Assembly (NCBI RefSeq): GCF_016097555.1
Contig: NC_054712.1
Location: forward strand, 45,508,308 to 45,572,307
Direction of reading: 5' to 3'
Origin: Gigantopelta aegis
Lineage: Eukaryota; Mollusca; Gastropoda; Neomphalida; Peltospiridae
Length of the DNA stretch: 64,000 bases
Position 1 is the stretch's first letter. Every line of letters starts with the position of its first letter. Below are positions 35,801 through 47,800 of the stretch, in pieces. The translations under genes and the position numbers were made by a program. The notes beneath the pieces are model-generated. The model made no database searches. It was not told the DNA's origin and worked only from the letters and a program-made list of their open reading frames with translations.

Positions 35801-38800
35801 AAAACAAAATAAATCAAAAACATTTTTCAATTTTTTGGAAAACAATGACTGATCTTTGAACAGCACTACCAAAAAGCAAATCCTAGAATAATTTTTGCAT
35901 GGCATTCCAGTCGCAGATGTTTTAGGTCAGTGCTGTCAATGATTTGGACTCAAATCCAGGGAAATGAGTGTCTGATTTCAAAACAATGACCTTGATCTTT
36001 GAGTAAAATATGGTAGCCAATATGGTATTTTATTTACCCCTTTTGCACAAGTTATATAATAAATATGTGTGGTCAAAGTTTGTTTTGTTTAACGACACCA
36101 CTAAAGCATATTGATTTATTAATCATACGTTATTGGATGTCAAACATTTGGTAATTTCTGACATAGTCTTAGAGAGGAAACCTGCTACATTTTCTCTTTA
36201 GTACATGTAGCAAGGGATCCTATATATGCCTTTGATGTATGTGGTCAATTCATTCAACAGTTTAGACTGAATATACAAAAACAAGTTGTTAACATTTATT
36301 CATATACAGTCAAATCCACTTAATTGGATGTCGGATTATTGTATATTTCGGATATTTGAATATGTTTGTCCTGCACGGAACCATTTGCCATTATGACAAT
36401 ACAAAATCCAACGGTTAATTGGATGTGTTATTTAAAGTGTTTTCGGATATTTGAATATAAAATTATCCTTGCCAAATGGCAATTGCATGTAAAACAGGAA
36501 AGTTTGTGTTACTTGATGTGTTTTTGTAAAATTTATAATCGTACGTAATACCATACTATCGTACATGCAGAAATGAATACTTTTAATTTTATTTAATTTC
36601 ATTGTTAAAAAAAGAGAAAAGACTTACAACAAACTTGCTTTCTTGTTTCTTAAATTATTTCGGGTGACTCGTTATTAATCAATACATTTCCTAATTACAT
36701 CGTAATTAATCCATGAACTCTGAGATTCATCTCAAATGTGACCCAATGGCCGAGACAATGCAGGACAATCAAGGATCAAAGTCGGTCATTCCCACCTTGA
36801 TGGCGGCCATGTGCGTTTCGTAAGCAGGCATCCCTTAATCTCATGTCGGCCACGTTTGAAGCAGTGTATGTTTAATCCATAAATAAACACTTGTCAGATA
36901 TTTTTCTCTATGAATTGTCCGTGACAGTAACAAACATACAAACACACACACACACATACACACAAAGCCACACACACACATACACACAAAGCCACACACA
37001 CACACACACACACAAAGCCAGTCTTTATGGCTTAAAAATACTACTCTCCTAAAATTATGAAGCAGAGCAATTGCTTTCAGTGTCATATGTACAGTAATTT
37101 TGAGTAAAATAAATTACTTATATCAGCATGTGATGATGTGAGCAGTCTTTCAGCCACATGAAAATCAAATCATTTTGTGTGAACACATGCTAGCATGAAC
37201 AATTTCTCGCATCAAACCATAAGGACTTCAAAGTCCTGAAAGCCTAAACCACATGACATGGCATGACAAGAGTTAGATCATCATTACTAGATTCTGTGTT
37301 GACTACTTCAGATAAACAACACTGATGATCTCTGGAACTGGATGGCTGGCCGCATTCTTCAAAGTCTGTACGTGACGAGGGACAATGCTAACAGAACCAT
37401 TGACACCGACACGGGGCGGACGGTGGGTAACATGGCGGGCTACAGAGTGGGTCCCGTCAGAATGAGGCAACACAGTGCGCCCCGGTGAGGACGATAATAT
37501 ATTTAACAAAACGCTATTCAGACATATTTTGTGTTGAAGAATTTTAGCTTAACTAAATAATAAATTGAATAAGGCACAGTACTGTAGAAAGAGCAGCAAC
37601 CCAAACCAGATTGGTATGACCAGTTGTTTGGATTGAGATACTATTTTGAAACCAGTTAGTTTGAGTCCTGTGAATTTGCTTTTATTTAGTAATGTACATT
37701 TACTATCAACATTTTGACAAATAACAAATATTTTATTAATACAGTCAAATCCACTTAATTGGATTTCGGATTATTGTATATTTCGGATATTTGAATCCCT
37801 TAATCTCATGTCGGCCACGTTTGAAGCAGTGTATGTTTAATCCATAAATAAACACTTGTCAGATATTTTTCTCTATGAATTGTCCGTGACAGTAACAAAC
37901 AAAAGCTGTTTGCTACTAGTGTTATTTTTAGCGGGATCTTTTGATCACGTGATTTTTCCTCTGCAGCTCACAATGTGAGGCCCCATTTGGGGTGACCGAT
38001 TATGGTGATTACTGTTTAAATTGTTAAATGCCGACAAACGGTAAGCTGTAGGAGATTTTCTTAGCAAGTTGGATTAATCATCTTTTGGCTATAAATACTG
38101 ACAAGAATTTTTTCTTCTTCACAATGTCAACATGGCAAATAAACCGAAACGAAACGATTTATCTTTGGCTTAGAAATACGACGAGATATGTGCCCAGTAT
38201 CTCGCCAATACTAACCCAGAATGAAAAAGACAGAGAACGGGAAAAGCAGCCAATGTGGAGAAGGCCTTATCAGAATGGTTTTCCGTCGCCAGACAAAAAA
38301 ACATTGCAATATCGGGCCCAATATTAGCGTTTGTGTTTGTGTTTTTCCTTCTGTTACATTGAATAACGGCCTTTCACTTATTTGACTTTGGCCAGTCTAG
38401 TTTACCTGTCAAATCAGTTACAAATGCACACAGATAATAGTTAGATAGATGTCCTGGTAAAATACAGAACATGGAAATGACTACTTATTCAAGATTATAT
38501 TTGGTGGTGGGGGTGGGGTCTTGTTGCATTTGATTTACAAATGTACAAAGAAGTTAATAACGGCCGTTTAATTATCAAGAAGTTAATAACGGCCTTTTAA
38601 TTATCAAGAAGTTAATAACGGCCTTTTAATTATTTGACTGTGGCCAGTCTAATTGAGCTTCCGATCGTTTTATCTGGGTCATTAGATGTTTAGTCACTTC
38701 TACTTCTAGGCGTACAAATGGCATTAACTGCTGCCTCTTGTATTTATCAAGTTTATAGACAAACTTGATAATGATAACAGAGTCACAATATGGAACTTGG

Positions 38801-41800
38801 AATCAGTATTTTATTAACACAAAATACTTACCGGTTTCTGACGAAAATTCCACATGTCATGAGGCCCAAATTGGGAGAATCGTAATTATGGTTTGCATAA
38901 ATCAACAAGAGGTCTTAATTGGGTATATCGTATGTCGAAATTGTACTTCGGTTTATTGAATATGCCGCTTATTTGAACATAATTTTGTTGCACGAGGCAC
39001 ATCCAAATAAGCGGATTTGACTGTATTACTATCAGCTAGTATATTAAATAAAAAGATTCAATAAAAAAAACTAAAAAACTAAATAAATTTAAAAGCAATT
39101 TGCCAAATTAGTACCAGTTTAAAATACGATTTAACAAACACGGTAAGTACCCACCAATCTGTCACTGCATGAGAAATCTTTCTTCCGTCCCGGACACCAG
39201 TTCTGAGGTCTTCCCGCCGCATCTGTAATGAGAGAGAAATCAAAGGAATGTCAACACCCAAGCACATTGTTTTAATATGTGGCTATAAGAAAGGAAAGGA
39301 ATGTTTAATTAATATAACCCAGCACATTAATTTCTAAATATGTTACTATTGGAAAGGAATATTTCTCTAATAAAATATAGGCTCTGTAAAATATAGTGTC
39401 TGTTAATTCATGTTACCACAATGTATAGACTGGGCCCCATTTCATTAAGCAATCTTAGCGTCAAGATCTCCTTAACTGCATTTATTATCCACATGGTTCA
39501 ACATAACCGAGTTAATAATAATCATACGAAGCACACATGTAATAACAAGTGTAACAACGTAATTTTGGGAAGCAACGTCATAACATGACGTTGCTTCTCC
39601 AGTCCTAGCTCAGACTGTGCATTTGGAATATGACGTCATTTCGTCGTCTCCTTCTACCTGTAGTTGTGGCTGAAACATTTTGAGTCTGGTTTTGTTATTC
39701 ATAAAACAACAATAATAATATGGATAATAAAGAAATTATTATACTCGTGTGCGAGTTGTACTAAAAAATCCCGACACTCGTTTTGTAAAATCAGTACGAC
39801 ACACAAGCTCGTATAATAATTTCTATAACTACCATATGTATTTAAGGAGATATTAGCACTGAGGTCGGTTCGTGGAACAGGGCCCTGGTAACCTACAGAC
39901 CATACAACAAATTTACTGGGCTTCTAGATTATGGTGATATTCTGTGTTGGGCTAGTAAATAACTAGTATTGTCATGCCTGACAGCTAGTGAAAACCAAGT
40001 TGTCAAATGCTGCATTTAAGTCTTATTTTTTTGTAAATATGAATATCATGCCACCCCCCCAGCCGTAATGTTTTTAAAGTCCATATCCCTCTTTAGGTGA
40101 CATATCCAATTATTTCTACTAGTAAAAGTGTATTAATTTAAAGTAAAGTAGGGCTAGTGAATTTTTAATTGTGGCTAGTAATTTTGTTTGATCATTGATC
40201 CCATGGCTAATGGATTTTATGACAATTCTACAAGCCCTGCATTTATTAAGGTTACACTATAATTACATAGCTTCTAAAACTTTTATAAAAATCCACTAGC
40301 TATGGGATTAGTGATTTAAAAGATTTACTAGCCACAATTAAAAATTCACTAGCCCTACTTTAAGTAAATACAAATTAACTAATAGTAATAATCAATATGT
40401 GACCTAAAGAGGGAGATACAATGTAGACCTTAAAAACTTTTATATTTTGGTGGAACAGAGCAGGATAGTTATGTTTAAAAAATAAGATTTAAATGCAGCA
40501 TTTGACATGGATTTCTTTTCCACTAAACGTCCGGCTAGTTATAGTAGTTATTTACTTGCTCAACACTGAATATCACTCGCCATGAGAATGGGTCTATCAT
40601 AATCTAGAAGCCCTGCATCATGTAAATAAAACTGCAAAACTGTCAGCATCAACATCCCCTTTATTTTGTTACTCATTCATTCACCGTGCTCTGATTGACA
40701 AAAAAGTTCAACTCTAACCTCCACAGTAAAAACTTTCCTTCATGTTCACTTTCACCGAGTTATTCAGCTGAAAATTGAGAAAAAAACCTGCATAAGTAAA
40801 CAATATGCAAATAAATATACAGTAAATATACAACAATTGCTTTCCTAATCAGTTATTCAAAATGATGAACCGTATGCATAAATACACAGTTCCTAAATTT
40901 TTTACCAACTTGGATTCAAGTATATACAGGTAGGCTACATCTCGAGTATTGTCAAATTAAGTCATTATTTGTAAGACGTTAACTACGTTCTGTCACATTT
41001 AATTCATAAATAAATATATAACTTTTGTATTGTTATCGTAAAACTAAAAGTTATTTGTATTTACTGTACTTCAATAAATGATTTAAAGAGTATATTTATT
41101 GAAAATCTACTCTAAAATACTCGAGTCGAGATGGGCTTATGTCATGTGACCTATATTTTTGGTCAGTGACCGAAAATATAGAGATTTATCTAGTAATCAT
41201 ATCTTGCCGATGTATATAGAAACTGTTGGATAAAAAATATATATTTAATAAGCCAATCCTGCTTTGACCAGAATATGAGTTTTTATAAACACCTAACCAT
41301 AACTCTGTCCTGACCATGAGAGGTCTACCAATCTCACTATGTTTGGGTCATCAGCCTCAAAACAGAAAGGGTTAACTCGTGTTTCAATCTTACTTTATAT
41401 TTTTTTGTATGATTCATATGTGAAAAATGTACTGATTTTCTTGAATCAGATCGGAGCATTGCTGCATTTCCAATAACTATTAATAGACTGTCTCAGTGTA
41501 AGGACTTACGGGTAACAGTATTGTAACACCAGTGTTAACAATGTCAATGACAAACCTTCTTACAAAAGTGCTGCCACATTCCAGAACATGGCTTCCGAAA
41601 CAGACCTGATCCGGTGGAAACCAAAATCTGAAACATAACCATACACCATGTGAAGTCAATTACATACACATATACATCAAACTCTGAAACTAACCATACA
41701 CCATGTGAAGTCAATTACATACACATATACATCAAAATCTGAAACTAACAATACACCATGTGAAGTCAATTACATACACATATACAGCAAAATCTGAAAC

Positions 41801-44800
41801 TAACCATACACCATGTGAAGTCAATTACATACACATATACATCAAAATCTGAAACTAACAATACACCATGTGAAGTCAATTACATACACATATACATCAA
41901 AATCTGAAACTAACAATGCACCATGTGAAGTCAATTACATACACACATACGGCAAGATTTAAACAGTTACATGTTCAAAATTATATACATAAATCTATAT
42001 TACGACATCGACAGCAGAGAAAATGCTGCGGTGCCTTACCTGGTTTGCCTCCACGCCCTTCCCATACATTCCATGATAATGTAATATTATTTTTAAAAAA
42101 AAATTAAACCAAGCATTTTATTATTTATCGATAATACAAAATGTAACATGAAAAATCACATCTAGTGAAGTCGACTTGCTTGTTGACACACGAAGTGACA
42201 GGTCGGTTATACTTAGATCTAAAATAAAACGTACTAAAATGCCCATAAGAAATAATGTTGTTTACAGCAGTTTAAAGTTAAAGCCATTTATAAACATATT
42301 CTTTGTGACTTACACATTATTATTCATTGTTTATTTACGATTGGATACCGCTCTCATCCTCAAACAAATTAACTAATAACACTTTCGAGCACGTCAGAAT
42401 CAAGTGAAATGTTTGTCATCGGAACATCTGGGCAGAGTTCAGCGATACTGAGCAGATAGAAGTTTGCTAGACAGGTTTATGCATTTCACAATCTGATTAA
42501 AATCAGCTCCACTGGTTAATAAACCAGTAAAACTAATTTTAATCAGACTGTGCATTTCACATCACAGTAAACCAAATGGCCACATCGGAAATAATCAAAT
42601 AGTTCATGAACGTTAGCGAAAAGATTCGTTGGCTGAACTTAGTGCATTAGTTTAATTACACTCTGTGTTATTCCACTGATCTGTCGAGATATTCCGAATC
42701 AATTCGTAGAGAAATGATGTCTTTGTTTCCATATTAAGCGAGCAGCAACGGAAATACCCAAATACGATCGTTATTTGTTTGACAATGGTGTTTCATTAGA
42801 AATAACTAAATGTCATGCCGTGGTTTATAATCATATAATATATTTATGATCACAAACAACGACAGTTAGAGCGGTATTCAAACATAAATAAACAATGAAT
42901 AATAATGCATAAGTAACAAATAATATATTTATAAATGTTGTAAATTGCATTATTATCATGGATATTTTAGCACGGTTTGTACCTGTCACTTCGTGTGTCA
43001 TGGGGGATGGTGGGATGAAAGAAAAGGAAAGGAAATGTTTTATTTAACGACACACTCAACACACTTTATTCACGGTTATATGATGTCGGACATATGGTTA
43101 AGAACCACACAGATATTGAGAGAGGAAACCAGCTGTCGCCACTTCATGGACTACTCTTTTCGATTAACAACAAAGGATCTTTTATATGCACCATCTCATA
43201 AGATAGGACAGCACATACCATAGTCTTTGATGTACCAGTTGTGGTGCACTGGCTGGAGTTACGGTGGGACAAGGACAAAAGTGTATGTGGGTTTTTTTTC
43301 TTTTTACTTTTTTTTTTGTCTTACTCATCCCAATTAGAAAAATGTCCTATTTCTCACAACAAATCACATAATAAGAATGCCACTTAACACATTAATCCTT
43401 TATGGCTCAGTGGGGGTATGGGTGGAATGAACAACTGTCTCTTCGTGTCAAATATAGTACTCCAAGACTTCATTCACCTGAGGGGCGGGATGTAGCTCAG
43501 TGGTACAACTCTCGCTTGCTGTGCGGTCAGTCTGGGATCAATCCCTGTCAGTGGGGCCCATTGGGCTATTTCTCGTTCAAGCCAGTGCACCACAACTGGT
43601 ATATCAAAGGCCGTTGTATGTGCTATCCTGTCTGTGGGATGGTGCATATAAAAGATGCCTTGCTGCTAATCGAAAAAGAGTAGCCCATGAAATAGCCACA
43701 TCGGGTTTCCTCTCGATATTTGTGTGTTCCTTAACCACATGTCTGACACCATATAACTATAAATAAAATGTGTTGAGTGCGTCGTTAAACAAAACATTTC
43801 CTTTCATTCATCTGAGGACTCAGATGCTACCCTACCCACTGTACCAGATAAAACGAACGACTGACCAGTTGATAACAATGAATACCTGCACAGGTACTGC
43901 ACACTTTGACACAACATTGATGAGCTTTTCCTTCAAGTCTTCGATCTTTATCTTCCCTCTAGAAACTCCAAGCTGAGAGATTAAGAAAAAATAAATAATA
44001 ATAAAAAATAAATAAAAACTTTGTGATTAGCAGGAAGAAAATATGAATGCAGGAAGAATGTTTACGCATTTATGTTTCAACATCACAATTGTGTGTTGTA
44101 TGTGTGTGCTTTGATTTTATCAACATACATAAATTATATATAAATGTATAAAAGGAAAACCCACAAATATATACATACAGTAACAATAATTATGTTTAGA
44201 TTAGCATTTATGTATACACATGAATATTGTTTTTAATTCCCTTCAATTGACATATTCAATATTAAAAAACTAAATTTAAATACAGATCCAAAAAAAAATA
44301 TAAATGACAATGAAATGATAAGAACATACGTTAAAAAGTTTGTTTTGTTTAATGACACCACATGAGCACATCGGCTATTGGATATCAAACATTTGGTAAC
44401 TCTGACAGAGTCTTAGAGAGGAAACCTGCTACATTTTTCCATTAGTAGCAAGAGATCTTTTATATGCATTTTCCCAGACAGGAAAGCACATCATGGCCTT
44501 TGACCAGTTATGGTGCACTGGATGAAATGAGAGAAAAAACAATCAGCTGAATGAATCCACGGAGGTGGTTCGATCCTGCGATGCAAGCACCTCAGGTGAG
44601 CACTTAACTGACTGAGCTAAATCCCGCCATATAACATGAGAAATAAGACTTCAAACTTTATCTTTTACATTCTTAGGTGTAAAACTGGGCTATATATATA
44701 GAGAGAGAGAGAGATTATTATACGAGCATGTGTGTCGTACCGATTTTACGAAACAAGTGTCAGGAATTTGGTATAGCGAGAGCGAAGGTAATACATGAAT

Positions 44801-47800
44801 CCTGACACGAGTTTCGTAAAATCAGTACAACTCACACGTGAGTGTAATAATTTCTTTATTATCCATATTATTATTGTTGTTTTCTTTATGAATAATAAGA
44901 CCTAACTCAAAATGCTTCAGCCACAACTAGGAGACTACGAAATGACGTCATATTTCAAATGCACAGTCTGAGCTAGGACTTGAGAAGCAATGTCATGTTA
45001 TGACGTCGCTTCCTAATATTACGTCATTACTCTTGTTATTACACGTGTGCTTCGTATGATTATTATTAACTCGGTTATGTTGAACCATATGGATAATTAC
45101 ATTAAAATATTCTGTGGTTGCCAACTATGTTGAAGACTGACTGACCTGATTTGTGAAAAACACTATCTTGTAACCAGAAGCATGAAGCTTCTTCAGTTTT
45201 CCATACATTTCTGAATACAGTATTCTGAAAATCGAACAAACGTATATTAAAACAAACACATCTTTAAAACAAAAAAGTCTTAAAACAAACATACCCTAAA
45301 AATAAACACATCTTAAAAATAAGTCCACCTAAAAACAAATATCTAAAGAACAAACATCTTCTTTTTTTTAAACTACAACTTATAAAAATAAATAAATCCT
45401 AAAAACAAACATTATCACACACACACATACTAGCTGCATAAGAAGGTAAAGAAACTAATTATATCACAAAAACTAAAAACTAGTTCAAGGAGCATTTAGT
45501 TCAGTGTTGTGTCGCGATTCGCTAAGCAAGTTTCAGACATCACAGGCATCGAAGTAAGTCAAGAACGGTCGTTCAGGTTACTGGGACGTTACCACATGTC
45601 AGAAAAGTCGAGAACAGTGTTTTGTTCTCAACAAGAATTTCAACATGTATACTACAATAATCATCTGGCACACATGTAAGGGCGTTAAAAGTAGTAGTAA
45701 CAGGAATTCAATTCTAACTTTCATATCCATGTAAGTTACCAGGCTATATGTTGTGGTAACCTGTAAATGGGTTACCAGACACAATGCTTATTTCCATGCC
45801 TGCATCACTACACAATTCTAAAACATGAAACAGTAGTTGCTAATCAATTTGCAATTGACTAGATATATCGCTAATCAGGATTTTGAAAACAAAATGTTCT
45901 CTGTAGTTACATGAGAAAATAAATAATAGTTACACAAACAAACGTAGCCACTCTAAAAGCCAGTTATTTAATGTATGAACTAAACAGATATACTACATAC
46001 AGTTAAATGAGAAATTGGAAATGCATCTAGTTACAAAGAAACTAAAAATTACTAGTTACAAGTTTACACGTAAGAAACTGAATACTACATGTAGTTAAAT
46101 GTTAATATAAATAGTTACAATTGTATCATATTAGTTACATGGAAGAAAAAAAATAATTACACCAGAAAATGATTGCTAATTATACAAGAAAAAAAAAGAA
46201 AAAAGTTGCATGAGAAACTACATATAAAATAGTTACATGTACTTTTCACTAACCTCCAGTCTCCAATGTGAGTGGGAAAAACCCGTCCAGACTGAGTCGT
46301 GATGATTGTACCATCAATATCAAAACCTGCAATCTGAAGAAGTGTATACTAATTATAAAAGATGTCACTTTGTGATAAATTTGAAAAAATTTGTCTGTCT
46401 GTCATAATTTATTTTGAAAATAGTATAATGTAAAAATATTTAAACCACTGATATAACTATTTAAACCATCTTGTGTGCATACATCAGATTGTAAAGGGAC
46501 ATTCCTGAGTTTGCGCCACTAACAAAGATTTTTTTTAACGATTGTAATTACATATCAAATATATTTTACTGCATAAAATATTTGTGGTTGTATATATAAA
46601 CGTGTTTCTGGGCGTTCTGATATTTGTACTAGGTTAAATTTTATTTTATCCAGTTTGGGCTTCTTACAAATATTAAGATGACCCGAAACACATTGAATAT
46701 ACAGACACTGATATTCTAAACCAGTAAATATGTTTAATATGCAAGTTTAATTGTAGAAATATTTTGTTAGTCGGAAACATCTTACAATGCAGCAAACTCA
46801 GGAATGTCCCTTTAATGTGAAAAACATTGAGGGGAGTGAACAACTGGTCCCTAAGGTGGATTATGGGGAGCCATTTAAAATATTACCATACTAATATCAT
46901 ATATATGCTAAGGGGAGCTAAAATTTACTCTCCTTGAACTAGTCTCAAGGTAGTGCAAGAGTGGTAATCTAATCAGCATATTTTTCTCTCTTTTTTATAT
47001 GTATAGTATGATTATGCAAAACAAAATAATACACTTTTAGTAGTTAATATTTGGACAGATCTTCATCTGCATTTGTAACAATCAGTGGCGGATCTTAAAT
47101 TTTGCGACAGTTATGTTTTTATCCGCCACTGACAATATAAAACAATAAACACCTTTTCTCTAGCCTGAACATCTTTTGATGTATAAATAAACAACTTCTC
47201 GTGTTGTTGCCATGACGACTCTTGTGTGGTCATACTATGGGGAGACAACTCAGGTTTCACTATCTCGACTTTCCGATCTTCTTTATGTGGAGAGTTTAAC
47301 CATCCATCAAGTTTCGTCTTCTTCGCCGAATCTTTCAGCATCTTCAGCTTTCCTTCAACAGATCTCACACTTTCCAGATCGGAATCATTGTGTTCAAGCT
47401 TCCGTTTCTTACACTCTTCATCTACCTTTTCAGAAGACATTCTTTTTCTGTCATTCTTCGAAACCGCGATTCGCGACATTTTACCATTTTCATTTTTCAT
47501 CTGATCTTTCTCTGCTGGTTTAGGATCAGTCCCAGTGTTGGCTTCCTTAACAGGTGATTCTTCGGTTTTCGGAGGTTGGTATTTTTCTTTGGAGAATTTC
47601 ACGATGTGAGGATACAGACCGACCAGAACGTAGAGTGTGGAGCTCTGCTTCAGTTTGGTCGGTTTGTCTTTGACGAGTTCGCTCGTGTCAATCGCGGACG
47701 GGTTGCCGCCTAACTGGGTCACCATGACCTCCTTTCTCTTCCAGTTAGCCTTGATCTCCACTGAAAAACATGAAAAGGAATATCTGATTGGTTTAAATAA

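Noticed and set aside
46321-46333. Downstream AG (gattgcag) as acceptor of PNKP exon 3
   Set aside because: It would remove seven bases including Ile-Ala and break the reading frame; the upstream AG gives IAGFDIDGT in phase.
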